Source of the DNA: Halovulum sp039190275
Lineage (GTDB): Bacteria; Pseudomonadota; Alphaproteobacteria; Rhodobacterales; Rhodobacteraceae
NCBI GenBank assembly: GCA_039190275.1
Contig: JBCCYF010000001.1
Location: 62,001 to 126,000 of the forward strand
Direction: 5' to 3'
DNA: 64,000 nt
The notes below the pieces were generated by a model. It was not told the origin of the DNA. It saw only the letters and a list, made by a program, of their open reading frames with translations, and searched no databases. How positions within the stretch are numbered: the first letter of the stretch is position 1; each line of letters begins with the position of its first letter. The position numbers were made by a program, and so were the translations under genes. Positions 7,980-17,266 of this stretch are shown here, piece by piece.

Positions 7980-9077
7980 TTGGCTGATGGTAATACAGAC
8001 GCGTTCGTTGCGTTTGAACGCGTGCAAAAGAGCTACGATGGGGAAACTCTGGTCGTCAAAGACCTGAATCTCTCCATGCCAAAGGGTGAATTCCTCACCA
8101 TGCTGGGACCTTCGGGGTCCGGCAAGACAACATGCCTGATGATGTTGGCCGGTTTTGAGACGGCCACCCATGGCGAAATCATGCTGGATGGCCAGCCGAT
8201 CAACAACATTCCTCCGCACAAACGCGGTATTGGGATGGTTTTTCAGAACTACGCCCTGTTTCCCCATATGACTGTGGCCGAGAACCTGGCCTTCCCGCTT
8301 GAAGTGCGGAAAGTCGGAAAGTCGGATCGCGACGCCAAAGTGGCGCGGGCGCTGGACATGGTGCAGATGGGGGCCTTTGGCGGACGGCGTCCGGCGCAAC
8401 TGTCGGGTGGACAACAGCAACGTATCGCCCTGGCACGTGCCCTGGTTTTTGAACCTGAACTCGTCCTTATGGACGAACCGCTTGGCGCGCTTGACAAGCA
8501 GCTGCGCGAAACCCTGCAGTTTGAAATCACGAATCTGGCGCATTCGCTGGGGATCACCGTGGTGTATGTGACGCATGATCAGACCGAGGCGCTGACGATG
8601 TCCGACCGGGTGGCGGTATTCGATGATGGCAGGATCCAGCAGCTTGCGCCGCCGGACAAACTGTATGAAGAGCCCGAGAACAGCTTCGTGGCCCAGTTCA
8701 TCGGCGAGAACAACACATTGGAAGGCGTGGTTCAGGAGATCAACGGCGGTGTCGCCGTGGTAAAGCTGGACAATGGTGCACTGATCGACACCAAGCCAGT
8801 GAATGTCTCGCAACCGGGTGAACGCACCAAAGTGTCTATCCGCCCTGAGCGTGTGGAGTTTAATAAGGAACGCTTGGCTGAGGGCGCGCATACGCTGCAA
8901 GCCGAGGTTTTGGAGTTCATCTATATGGGTGACATATTCCGCACGCGGCTGCGCGTTGCGGGCAATGAGGATTTCATCGTTAAGACCCGCAATGCACCAG
9001 ATCAGGTGCGACTGGAGCCGGGAAAAACGGTTGAGATCGGGTGGCAGGCCGAAGACTGTCGGGCCTTGGATGCCTGA
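7980..9077 (+). CDS. Polyamine/opine-type ABC transporter ATP-binding protein
   Basis: A 365-residue PotA-like ATPase: Walker A GPSGSGKTT (about residue 46), signature LSGGQQQR, Walker B LVLMDEPLGALD, switch region VTHDQTEAL, then a C-terminal TOBE domain (about residues 280-360). The start is a TTG at 7980: AGGGAGCC sits just upstream, no in-frame ATG exists before the Walker A motif except one far inside, and the encoded MADGNTDAFVAFERV is a natural N-terminus. It opens a four-gene importer with the binding protein at 9175 and two permeases. The nearby creatinase makes creatine or another guanidino compound a candidate substrate; polyamines are the default for the family. Confidence 0.9.
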   Translation: MADGNTDAFVAFERVQKSYDGETLVVKDLNLSMPKGEFLTMLGPSGSGKTTCLMMLAGFETATHGEIMLDGQPINNIPPHKRGIGMVFQNYALFPHMTVAENLAFPLEVRKVGKSDRDAKVARALDMVQMGAFGGRRPAQLSGGQQQRIALARALVFEPELVLMDEPLGALDKQLRETLQFEITNLAHSLGITVVYVTHDQTEALTMSDRVAVFDDGRIQQLAPPDKLYEEPENSFVAQFIGENNTLEGVVQEINGGVAVVKLDNGALIDTKPVNVSQPGERTKVSIRPERVEFNKERLAEGAHTLQAEVLEFIYMGDIFRTRLRVAGNEDFIVKTRNAPDQVRLEPGKTVEIGWQAEDCRALDA

Positions 9078-9174
9078 AGACTGCTGTCGCCCGGGAAACT
9101 GCCATGCCTGCGCGCATGGTGTGGTCCCACCAGACCAGAATCTGATCTAGCCAGGAAAAATGGGAGCTATCCTG

Positions 9175-10287
9175 ATGAAAATGCGAACGACTTTATTGGT
9201 AACAAGTGCATTGGCCATGGGCGCCGGCGGTGTTTTTGCCGACGGCCATATGGCAGGGGAAATGACGATTGTGTCTTGGGGGGGTGCGTATTCCGCCTCG
9301 CAACAGGCAGCCTATCACGACCCCTATACTGAGAACACCGGAGTTTCCATCATCAACGATGAAAGCTCGCCCGAAGCGGTTGCCAAACTGCGCGCGATGA
9401 ACGAGGCCGGGAACATTACCTGGGATCTGGTCGACGTTGAAGCTGCCGACGCCATTCGTCTGTGTGACGAGGGTCTGGCGATGGAAATCGACCATGATGA
9501 AATGTTGGCCGCGGCGCCGGATGGTACATCGGCCAGCGACGATTTTGGCGACACCATCGCCAGCGATTGTTTCATTCCGCAGATCGTCTTCTCGACCACT
9601 TTTGGCTACCGCACGGATATGGTTCCGGATGGGGTTGAACCGCCGACCGGTGCCTGCGACGTCTTTGATCTGGAGACCTACCCCGGCAAGCGCGCGCTGA
9701 ACAAGCGGCCCATCGCCAACATGGAATGGGCTTTGCTGTGTGACGGCGTGGCGTATGAGGACGTCTATGATGTGCTCGAAACCGAAGAGGGTCAGGCCCA
9801 GGCATTTGCCAAGCTTGACACCATCAAGGCGGACACAATCTGGTGGTCCGCCGGTGCCGAAACGCCCCAGTTGCTGGCGGATGGTGAGATCTTCATGGGG
9901 TCCACGTTCAACGGCCGTCTGTTCAGCCTGATTGCCGAACAGGGTCAGCCAGTCGGCATGGCCTGGGACTGGCAGATGTTCGACCTGGACGGCTGGATCG
10001 TACCGGCCGGATTGCCCGAGGATCGTCTGGCGCGGGTCATGGACTACCTGGTTTTCGCGACGGACACCCAGCGTCTGGCTGACCAGGCAAAGTACATTTC
10101 CTACGGTCCGGCGCGCGTATCTTCCGCACCGCTGGTCAGCACGCATGCGACGCTGGGCATTGATATGGCACCGCATATGCCGACCGATCCGAACAACGCC
10201 GAGAACACCTTCGTGAACAACTACGAATGGTGGGCGGACTACCGGGACGACCTGGACGCCAAGTTCCAGGCCTGGTTGGCGCAGTAA
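9175..10287 (+). CDS. Periplasmic binding protein, PotD/opine type
   Basis: A 370-residue extracytoplasmic binding protein of the spermidine/putrescine (SBP_bac_8, PotD-like) class with a signal peptide ending near VFA-DGH. The opening TIVSWGGAYSASQQAAYHDPY and the C-terminal EWWADYRDDLDAKFQAWL are typical of roseobacter polyamine/opine binding proteins. The ATG at 9175 is chosen over one at 9160 because GGGAGC lies 7 nt upstream of it. The specific polyamine-binding Asp/Glu set cannot be confirmed by eye, so the ligand stays open. A strong terminator directly after the stop would leave this gene more highly expressed than the permeases, as is common for binding proteins. Confidence 0.9.
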   Translation: MKMRTTLLVTSALAMGAGGVFADGHMAGEMTIVSWGGAYSASQQAAYHDPYTENTGVSIINDESSPEAVAKLRAMNEAGNITWDLVDVEAADAIRLCDEGLAMEIDHDEMLAAAPDGTSASDDFGDTIASDCFIPQIVFSTTFGYRTDMVPDGVEPPTGACDVFDLETYPGKRALNKRPIANMEWALLCDGVAYEDVYDVLETEEGQAQAFAKLDTIKADTIWWSAGAETPQLLADGEIFMGSTFNGRLFSLIAEQGQPVGMAWDWQMFDLDGWIVPAGLPEDRLARVMDYLVFATDTQRLADQAKYISYGPARVSSAPLVSTHATLGIDMAPHMPTDPNNAENTFVNNYEWWADYRDDLDAKFQAWLAQ

Positions 10288-10303
10288 CCGGTTGAGACTT
10301 TGA

Positions 10304-10329
10304 AGAAGGGCCGTTCGCGGCCCTTTTTT
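10304..10329 (+). terminator. Intrinsic terminator inside the ABC operon
   Basis: Stem GGGCCG (10308-10313), UUCG tetraloop, CGGCCC (10318-10323), then six T (10324-10329). A textbook Rho-independent terminator, placed between the binding protein stop (10287) and the first permease (10353). It probably attenuates permease expression relative to the binding protein. Confidence 0.9.
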
Positions 10330-10352
10330 ACGATTATGGTGAGGTAGTTGAT

Positions 10353-11942
10353 GTGACTGATGCGACCGCAGGAGCCCCTCCCGTTGTCCCGGCCCGAGGG
10401 GAACCGGCCGAAACACCCGGTCGTCTGACGGCCGCAGATGGCCGTCCGCTGAAACAAAGCCTGAACCGGGCGTTGCGGCGGCAAAAGCTTCGGGCTTTGA
10501 TGCTGATCGCTCCGTTGCTGATCTTTGTTCTGGTCACGTTCATCGCGCCAATTGCCGACATGCTGTTTCGCTCGGTCGAAAATCAGATCGTGCAGGAGAC
10601 GATACCGGATACCATAGCCGTGCTGAGCGATTGGGACGGCGAGGGCGATGAAGCCCCCGGTGAGGACCTTTTTCTGGCCCTGTATGGTGATCTGTTTCTG
10701 GCCGCCGAGCAAAAGACCCATACCCGCTTGGGAACGCGGTTGAATTACCAGTTGACCGGCATCTCGTCATTGTTCCGGAAGTCCGGGCGCTCGGTCGGCC
10801 GTTTTGATACGGACATATACGGCGAACAATTTGCCGAGGCCAACCCGGCGATTGGCGAACCGGCCACATGGGTTGCCGCATTCCAGGATAGCGAAACGCG
10901 CACCGCGCTGCCCCTGACAGCGCGAGGGTGGGACCGTTGGGCGACCTTCTTGACCGACGTCGAAGGGGATGATCCGGCCGAAGAGGATGTGCCCGATTTT
11001 CTTTACACCACGCTCTATACTGAGTTGGCCCAGGGTAATCTGAGTGCTTCACCCGGTGCGCTTGGGGCCGATGTCTCGGGCTTCGAGACGGTGAGCGTGC
11101 GGGAACAATTCGCCGATATTGACGAGGATTGGGTCGCTCCGGAAATCTGGCGCACCATTCAGATTTACTCTCCGGCCTATACCAGCGGGTATTTCCTGAA
11201 CTCGGTTGACCTTGAGTTGGGTCCGGACGGGGTTCAGCAGGTGCCCGAGAACGTGCAGGTCTATGTCAAACTGTTCCAGCGAACGCTGTTTTTGTCGCTG
11301 GTGATCACGTTCAGCTGTATCCTGCTGGGCTATCCCGTCGCCTGGCTGTTGGCCAACCTGCCGATGCGCACCGCGAACCTGCTTATGATCCTGGTCTTGC
11401 TTCCTTTCTGGACTTCCCTTCTGGTGCGGACCTCGGCCTGGAAGGTGATGCTGCAGCAACAGGGGGTGATCAACGACACGCTGGTGTGGTTGGGTCTGGT
11501 CAATGATGCGGGCCGTCTGGTGATGATCAACAACCAATTCGGCACGATTGTCGCAATGACCCACATCCTTCTGCCGTTTATGATCCTGCCGCTGTACTCT
11601 GTGATGCAGACCATACCGCCCAGCTATCTGCGCGCGGCAAAATCGCTGGGTGCTACCAATTGGACGGCCTTCTGGCGGGTCTACTTTCCACAGTCAGTGC
11701 CGGGCATCGGCGCGGGGTCGATCCTGGTGTTTATCCTGTCCATCGGCTACTACATCACGCCCGAGATCGTGGGCGGGACCAGCGGTATCTTCATCTCGAA
11801 CCGGATCGCCTATCACATATCAAGTTCGCTCAACTGGGGTCTGGCGGCGGCGCTCGGCTCGATCCTTCTGGCGGCGGTTTTGCTGCTGTACTACGCATAT
11901 GATCGCATTGTCGGCATCGATAACGTGAAGCTGGGGGGCTGA
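10353..11942 (+). CDS. ABC transporter permease with large insertion (PotB type)
   Basis: A 529-residue inner-membrane permease of the MetI/PotB class, nearly twice the usual length (about 280-300). The first membrane helix is at about residues 49-72; the remaining five start near residue 310 with LFLSLVITFSCILLGYPVAWLL. The roughly 240 residues between are acidic and hydrophilic and, from topology, should lie in the periplasm. The EAA loop that contacts the ATPase is visible as SYLRAAKSLGATNWTAFWRVYFP. The start is GTG at 10353; the ATG two bases earlier is followed at once by a stop. It is followed 3 nt later by the second permease. The inserted domain may help recruit the binding protein; that is inference. 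Confidence 0.88.
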   Translation: MTDATAGAPPVVPARGEPAETPGRLTAADGRPLKQSLNRALRRQKLRALMLIAPLLIFVLVTFIAPIADMLFRSVENQIVQETIPDTIAVLSDWDGEGDEAPGEDLFLALYGDLFLAAEQKTHTRLGTRLNYQLTGISSLFRKSGRSVGRFDTDIYGEQFAEANPAIGEPATWVAAFQDSETRTALPLTARGWDRWATFLTDVEGDDPAEEDVPDFLYTTLYTELAQGNLSASPGALGADVSGFETVSVREQFADIDEDWVAPEIWRTIQIYSPAYTSGYFLNSVDLELGPDGVQQVPENVQVYVKLFQRTLFLSLVITFSCILLGYPVAWLLANLPMRTANLLMILVLLPFWTSLLVRTSAWKVMLQQQGVINDTLVWLGLVNDAGRLVMINNQFGTIVAMTHILLPFMILPLYSVMQTIPPSYLRAAKSLGATNWTAFWRVYFPQSVPGIGAGSILVFILSIGYYITPEIVGGTSGIFISNRIAYHISSSLNWGLAAALGSILLAAVLLLYYAYDRIVGIDNVKLGG

Positions 11943-11945
11943 GGT

Positions 11946-13121
11946 ATGGCTATCACAGCACTCAAACCGCAGGGCCCGGGCTTTGTCGTCCCCATCGTGG
12001 CTGCGTTCGGCGCCTTTGCAGGTCTGTTTATCGGCACCGCATTGGGCGTGGGTCTACTGGGTGTTCTGGTCGGTGCCGTGGTAATGGGTGCCATCGCCTA
12101 TGGGCTGACTACCGCGTTTCCGCAGCGGCGACAGGCGAAATGGGGACTAATCGCCGTTTTTGCAATCCTTGGTCTGCTGCTGGCAGGCCTGCCTGCAGCG
12201 CTGGTCGGCGGACTGGCGGGCTGGTTTTTCGGATGGCTGGTATTTTGGCTGGCCGACGGCACATATCGGGCCGGTGTCGCGCCCTATGCGACCCCCATGC
12301 AGGTCCTGTGGCACCATGGGTTTCGGGTGATATGCGGATTGATTTTCTTCTTCCTAATCGCGCCTATCGTTGTGGTCATGCCATTAAGCTTCAACGCTGA
12401 GAACTTTTTTACGTTTACGCCGGCGATGCTGGCATTCGATCCGGCGGGATATTCGCTAAAGCATTATGAGGACTTCTTCACCAATTCGGACTGGCAGAAC
12501 GCCCTCTGGAATTCGTTGCGTATCGCGCCGGTTGCGACGCTGCTGTCGGTCAGCTTTGGCACGCTGGCTGCGATTGGCCTGAGCCAGGATCATGTGCCCT
12601 TCCGGCGGGCGATCATGGCGGTTCTGATTTCGCCAATGATCGTGCCGCTGATTATTTCCGCGGCGGGGATGTACTTCTTCTACTCGCGGATCGGCCTGCA
12701 GGGCACCTATATCGGCGTTGTCTTGGCCCATGCCGCACTTGGCATCCCATTCGTCATCATCACCGTGACAGCGACACTGGTCGGGTTTGATCGCTCGCTG
12801 ACCCGTGCTGCGGCAAACATGGGGGCGGACCCTGTGACCACGTTCTTTAAAGTGCAGATGCCGTTGATCCTGCCTGGTGTGATCTCTGGCGGGTTGTTCG
12901 CATTCATTACGTCGTTTGACGAGGTGGTCGTGGTCCTCTTTGTTGGATCAGCGGGGCAGAAAACGCTGCCGTGGCAGATGTTCACCGGGCTGCGCGAGCA
13001 GATTAGCCCGACGATCCTGGCGGTCGCGACGATCCTGGTGGTGCTGTCAATCGCCCTGCTGACGACGGTTGAAATCCTCAGGCGACGCTCGGAACGGCTG
13101 CGGGGGATGTCGCCGGGCTAG
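11946..13121 (+). CDS. ABC transporter permease (PotC type)
   Basis: A 391-residue permease of the MetI/PotC class. Residues about 10-110 contain extra hydrophobic Gly/Ala-rich helices not found in PotC, before the usual first helix (GFRVICGLIFFFLIAPIVVVMPLSF, split by a few residues). The EAA loop reads RAAANMGADPVTTFFKVQMP. It lies 3 nt after the larger permease and completes the importer that begins at 7980. The N-terminal extension fits a variant seen in alphaproteobacterial opine/polyamine transporters; its role is not known to me. Confidence 0.88.
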   Translation: MAITALKPQGPGFVVPIVAAFGAFAGLFIGTALGVGLLGVLVGAVVMGAIAYGLTTAFPQRRQAKWGLIAVFAILGLLLAGLPAALVGGLAGWFFGWLVFWLADGTYRAGVAPYATPMQVLWHHGFRVICGLIFFFLIAPIVVVMPLSFNAENFFTFTPAMLAFDPAGYSLKHYEDFFTNSDWQNALWNSLRIAPVATLLSVSFGTLAAIGLSQDHVPFRRAIMAVLISPMIVPLIISAAGMYFFYSRIGLQGTYIGVVLAHAALGIPFVIITVTATLVGFDRSLTRAAANMGADPVTTFFKVQMPLILPGVISGGLFAFITSFDEVVVVLFVGSAGQKTLPWQMFTGLREQISPTILAVATILVVLSIALLTTVEILRRRSERLRGMSPG

Positions 13122-13207
13122 GGGTGCATCTGTCACGCAAAGGGTGATGTATGGCAGTCCATGGCCATCACCGCTCAGCAGGATGGTGAGCAATCGGACC
13201 TCCGCAG

Positions 13208-13591
13208 ATGTACCGAGACGACAGTTTTCATACCTTGAGCGCGACAGGTCAGGCGGGTGTACTGGCCATTACCGTTGCAATGGGGCTGGTCTTGGCATGG
13301 CTGACATTTCGCTGCACCCGGGGAAAGCGATTCCTTGCCAGAATTGCAGTGGCCGCGCTTCTCTTTATCGGCTTTGTCTCGTTGTCCCCGCAGATCTACT
13401 ACTCCTTTTACAGGGTACTGTTTGACGGTCTGCCCACACAATGGGTGACGCGCTGGCCTGATCCGGCGCTGTTGCTGCGACTGGTCACGTTTCAGGATCA
13501 GGCCACGTTGTCTGACCATGGTAAGGGGGCACTGTTCTGGTTGCTGATCGCGATCGCCCTGCTGGGTGGACGGCGGCGGTCCTGCACATGA
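13208..13591 (+). CDS. Small membrane protein of unknown function
   Basis: About 127 residues with hydrophobic segments near residues 15-35, 43-62 and a short one near 105-118; no domain recognised. The next gene overlaps its stop by 4 nt (ATGA at 13588), so the two are probably translated together. The partner resembles capsule-synthesis proteins, which suggests a surface polysaccharide context, but nothing in this protein itself shows it. Confidence 0.6.
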   Translation: MYRDDSFHTLSATGQAGVLAITVAMGLVLAWLTFRCTRGKRFLARIAVAALLFIGFVSLSPQIYYSFYRVLFDGLPTQWVTRWPDPALLLRLVTFQDQATLSDHGKGALFWLLIAIALLGGRRRSCT

Positions 13592-14499
13592 CCCGGACGC
13601 TTCGCGTGCATGTTACGGAAACGGGTCGGCGCGAAAAGCGTGGTCCCCGGGCGGATATCGATGCGTTCCTGAACGCAGCGCTGCAGCCCCATGGTTTTCG
13701 TCTGGAGTTTTGGCGGAACCAACCCACGGCACGGCTGATCTCGGAATTAATGCCGGGCTACAGTCTGTTTCTGATGAAAGATCCGCGCACCCGTTCGGCA
13801 CTGACCCTGCGCCGCGGGTATCTGCGCAAGACCTGGCGGCTGGAGCGGAGCAATGATCGTGACGACTGGACCGTGACCGGCCAGCGCTACGATCCAAATG
13901 CTGTCGACGCGGATGCCGCGCGCCAGTGGATCAAGCAGATCCGACACCGCCACGGCATTCACCTGGCAGGCGCCTCGGCAAGCCCAGGATACGTGTTGGT
14001 GCCACTCCAGGGCAAGCTCCTGTCGCACAGGGACTTTCAATTCAAAAGCCCGGTCGAAATGATCGAAGACGCGCAGAGATACGAGGTTGAGCGGGACATT
14101 TGCCTGACCCTGCACCCCGGAGAGACGTACAGCCGCGAAGAACTGGCAGCCATACACCGGCTTGCGCAGCATCCCCGCACCTCCATCCTGCAGGGCATAC
14201 CCATGCACAAGGCTATTGCCGGTGCGGACTATCTGGTGAGCCAGAACTCCAGCGTCGCCTATTGGGGTCTTGTGCATCGCAAGCCCGCGATCCTTTACGC
14301 GGCGGCGGACTTTCACCACATTTGCCAAAGCATCAGCCGCACCACACCGTCTGACGCTTTTCGAAAGGCTCCAGACACGCGACCGGGGTACGCAAAATAC
14401 CTCTACTGGCATTCATTGAATGCGCTCATCGACATCTCAGGTGCAAATGCCGCCGCGCAGCTTGTTGCGCGATTACGATTTATGGGCTGGAGTGTCTGA
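13588..14499 (+). CDS. Capsule-polysaccharide-synthesis-like protein
   Basis: About 303 residues, soluble, no signal peptide. The C-terminal half resembles capsular polysaccharide synthesis/export glycosyltransferases (KpsS/KpsC, PF05159-like): a TLHPGETYSREELAAI stretch, then GADYLVSQNSSVAYWGLVHRKPAILYAAADFHHI, the pattern in which a Ser/Gln motif precedes a buried strand of a Rossmann-like GT-B domain. The N-terminal part (1-100) is not recognised. It overlaps the preceding small membrane gene by 4 nt. A structured 97-bp repeat follows at 14621. A beta-Kdo or similar transferase role is possible but unproven. Confidence 0.6.
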   Translation: MTRTLRVHVTETGRREKRGPRADIDAFLNAALQPHGFRLEFWRNQPTARLISELMPGYSLFLMKDPRTRSALTLRRGYLRKTWRLERSNDRDDWTVTGQRYDPNAVDADAARQWIKQIRHRHGIHLAGASASPGYVLVPLQGKLLSHRDFQFKSPVEMIEDAQRYEVERDICLTLHPGETYSREELAAIHRLAQHPRTSILQGIPMHKAIAGADYLVSQNSSVAYWGLVHRKPAILYAAADFHHICQSISRTTPSDAFRKAPDTRPGYAKYLYWHSLNALIDISGANAAAQLVARLRFMGWSV

Positions 14500-14620
14500 C
14501 CCGCAAAGCGGTCGGCATATCCTGTACCGCGGCAACGGCTGGCTGGAAGGCGCGCGCCCAAAAGTTCGCGCGCCGCCTTTGCCAAGCTGCTGTGGTTAAT
14601 CGGGTCTCCGGCGACCTATA

Positions 14621-14717
14621 GCGTTTGACGAAATACCTGAAGCATCATGCATCATCTAACGCGTTGAAATCTTTGATTTCAGGCAGCGTCAGGTGATTCA
14701 GGCTTTTCGCATAACGC
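14621..14717 (-). repeat. 97-bp structured intergenic element, copy 1
   Basis: Read on the minus strand, this 97-bp block aligns without gaps to 23888-23984 on the plus strand with 14 mismatches by my hand count (about 86% identity). It contains a central hairpin GAAATC-AAA-GATTTC and flanking arms (CCTGAATCACC versus GATGCTTCAGG, GACGC versus GCGTT) that would fold into a longer imperfect hairpin. It fills the space between convergent genes, ending 2 bp before the infB stop codon. Confidence 0.85.
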
Positions 14718-14718
14718 T

Positions 14719-17211
14719 CTAGAGTGTCCGTTCGATCTCTTCGGTCTCAAAGATCTCGATCACATCGCCCTCGCGGATGTCCTCGTAGTTTTCGAAGGCC
14801 ATACCGCATTCCTGACCGCCCTGGACTTCTTTGACCTCGTCCTTAAAGCGCTTGAGCGTTTTGAGCTTGCCTTCGTGGATCACCACGTTGTCGCGCAGGA
14901 GCCGGACCCCGGCCGAGCGGCGGGCGACACCTTCGGTGACTTCGCACCCGGCCACTTTGCCAACCCCGGACACCTTAAAGACTTCCTTGATTGTGGCATA
15001 GCCGATGAAGTTCTCCTTGATCTCGGCGGACAGCAGACCCGATGCGGCGGATTTGATGTCATCGACCAGATCGTAGATGATCGAGTAATAGCGGATCTCG
15101 ACGCTCTTCTGGTTCGCACTCTCGCGCGCAGGCGCGTTGGCGCGGACGTTGAAACCGATAATCGGCGCACCACTGGCTTCGGCCAGCGTTACGTCGCTTT
15201 CGGTGATCGCACCCACACCGGAATGCAGGACCCTTACGCGCACCTCTTCGTTGCCGACCTTTTCCATCGCCTGCACAATCGCTTCGGCCGAACCCTGCAC
15301 ATCGGCTTTCACCAGAATGGGGAGTTCGGTGACGTTTTCGTCTTCCTTCTTCTGCGCAAGCAGCTGATCCAGCGTGGTGGCCGCACCGGCTGCGGCACGC
15401 TTGTCCTTGGCAGCCTGTGCACGGTAGTCGGCAATTTCACGGGCTTTGGCCTCATCCGGAACGACGTTCAACACGTCACCGGCTTCCGGCGTCCCATTCA
15501 GGCCCAAAACCTCGACCGGGACCGATGGCCCGGCCTCGTTTACCCTTTCACCCTGGTCATTGACCAGCGCACGGACCTTGCCCCATTGCTCGCCAACGAC
15601 GAAGATGTCGCCACGCTTGAGCGTTCCTTTCTGGATCAGCACGGTCGCCACAGGGCCTCGGCCGACATCCAGCTGCGCCTCAATCACCGCGCCCTCAGCT
15701 GGGCGGTCAGGGTTCGCACCCAGTTCAAGAAGCTCGGACTGCAGCGCGATATTCTCAAGAAGCGTGTCCAGACCCTGGCCCGATATCGCCGAAACCTCGA
15801 CATCGAGCACGTCTCCCGACATACCTTCCACGATAACCTCGTGCTGGAGGAGTTCGGTCCGCACCTTGTTCGGGTCAGCGCCCTCTTTGTCGATTTTGTT
15901 GATGGCCACGATCATCGGAACTTCCGCCGCTTTCGCATGCGCAATTGCTTCGATTGTCTGCGGCATCACACTGTCATCGGCGGCGACGACAAGAACCACG
16001 ATATCGGTCACTTGCGCGCCGCGCGCCCGCATCGATGTAAAGGCCGCGTGGCCTGGTGTGTCCAGGAATGTCAGAAGCGTGCCACCATCTGTGGTGATCT
16101 GATAGGCGCCGATATGCTGGGTGATGCCGCCCGCTTCGCCCGAGACAACATTGGTCTTGCGAATTGCGTCCAGCAGTGAGGTTTTACCATGGTCAACGTG
16201 GCCCATGATGGTGATCACGGGTGCGCGCGGCAGCAAGGTGCCTTCCTCATCTTCGGTGCTGACGATAACATCCTCAACGTCTGCATCCGAAACGCGGACG
16301 GACTTATGGCCAAATTCCTCGACGATCAGCTCGGCCGTATCGGCGTCGATGGTCTGGTTCTGTGTCGCCATGATCCCATTCTGCATCAGCGATTTGACCA
16401 CAGCTGCGACCCGTTCGGCCATTCGGTTGGCCAACTCACTGACCATGATCGCTTCGGGGATCTTGACTTCGCGCACGACTTTCTCGCGCGGCTCGTTCGA
16501 GCCCATCAACTTGCGCTTTTCCCGCTCCTGCCGGCGCTTCATGGCGGCCATTGATCGCTGGCGGCCGCCTTCGCCGGTGGCTTGGGTGATGGTTAGCTTG
16601 CCTGAGCGGCGGCGGTCATCGCCACCTTTGCCGCGATTTTGGCGAGGTTCTTCGGCGCGCTTTTCAGGGCGGCTCGTCTTCGGCGCGACCTTACCGGCTT
16701 CCGCGCGCGAGGCGGCGGCCTGCGCGGCGGCGGGGTCGGTTTCGACTGCAGTTGCTTCGGCCGGCTTGGCCTTAGGCGCCGCGGCAGATTTAGCCTTCGC
16801 AGCTTCGGCCCGCTCCTTTTCTTCGGCTTCGCGGCGCTGGCGGGCAATCTCGGCTTCGCGCTCCTCGCGCTCGGCCTTTTCCTTTGCGGCGCGCAGTTCT
16901 GCCATTTCCTGCTTGCGGGCTTCCTCCTCGGCCTGAAGCCGGGCGTCGCGGTCGGCTTTTTGTGACTGCGCGGCCTGCACAGCCTTCAGCCTCCGGTCAC
17001 GCTCGGTATCTGACAGGCTGCGCTGAGCTGCCTGGCTACCGGCGCCCGCAGCACCGCCTTTCGTTACGATCGTGCGCTTTTTCTTACGCTCCACGGTCAC
17101 CGATTTGGTCCGTCCGTGCGAGAAACTCTGCCGCACGTGGCTGGTCTCGGTGCCGCCGCCGCGCAGCCCGAGCGTCTTGCCTTTGTCCGTGGTGTCCTTC
17201 GTATCGCTCAT
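14719..17211 (-). CDS. infB: Translation initiation factor IF-2
   Basis: An 830-residue GTPase that delivers initiator tRNA to the 30S subunit. Order: N-terminal basic IF2 assembly region with SFSHGRTKSVTVE, a long Ala/Glu/Lys coiled region (about 80-215), the second IF2_N domain, then the G domain with G1 GHVDHGKTS, G3 DTPGHAAF and G4 NKID, followed by domains II, 3 and the C-terminal initiator-tRNA-binding domain. The start at 17211 (MSDTKDTTDKGKTLGL) matches family N-termini; an in-frame ATG at 17241 is an alternative. It is last in the rimP-nusA-ylxR-infB operon and ends against a structured repeat. Confidence 0.97.
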   Translation of the reverse strand: MSDTKDTTDKGKTLGLRGGGTETSHVRQSFSHGRTKSVTVERKKKRTIVTKGGAAGAGSQAAQRSLSDTERDRRLKAVQAAQSQKADRDARLQAEEEARKQEMAELRAAKEKAEREEREAEIARQRREAEEKERAEAAKAKSAAAPKAKPAEATAVETDPAAAQAAASRAEAGKVAPKTSRPEKRAEEPRQNRGKGGDDRRRSGKLTITQATGEGGRQRSMAAMKRRQEREKRKLMGSNEPREKVVREVKIPEAIMVSELANRMAERVAAVVKSLMQNGIMATQNQTIDADTAELIVEEFGHKSVRVSDADVEDVIVSTEDEEGTLLPRAPVITIMGHVDHGKTSLLDAIRKTNVVSGEAGGITQHIGAYQITTDGGTLLTFLDTPGHAAFTSMRARGAQVTDIVVLVVAADDSVMPQTIEAIAHAKAAEVPMIVAINKIDKEGADPNKVRTELLQHEVIVEGMSGDVLDVEVSAISGQGLDTLLENIALQSELLELGANPDRPAEGAVIEAQLDVGRGPVATVLIQKGTLKRGDIFVVGEQWGKVRALVNDQGERVNEAGPSVPVEVLGLNGTPEAGDVLNVVPDEAKAREIADYRAQAAKDKRAAAGAATTLDQLLAQKKEDENVTELPILVKADVQGSAEAIVQAMEKVGNEEVRVRVLHSGVGAITESDVTLAEASGAPIIGFNVRANAPARESANQKSVEIRYYSIIYDLVDDIKSAASGLLSAEIKENFIGYATIKEVFKVSGVGKVAGCEVTEGVARRSAGVRLLRDNVVIHEGKLKTLKRFKDEVKEVQGGQECGMAFENYEDIREGDVIEIFETEEIERTL

Positions 17212-17266
17212 TCGTTCCAAAAACCTTTCCCGCGAGGCCATCCCCGCATCGTCCAAACTGATGGTA

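Noticed and set aside
9193..10416. Long open frame (407 codons) on the minus strand
   Set aside because: Antisense to the periplasmic binding protein and lacks any recognisable product or start site.
13208..14499. Frameshifted single gene
   Set aside because: Considered because of the 4-nt overlap, but the first product is a membrane protein and the second a soluble protein with its own start; ATGA coupling is common in this genome.
14875..16179. Long open frame (434 codons) on the plus strand
   Set aside because: It is antisense to infB, whose coding sequence is unmistakable; high G+C content keeps the opposite frame open.
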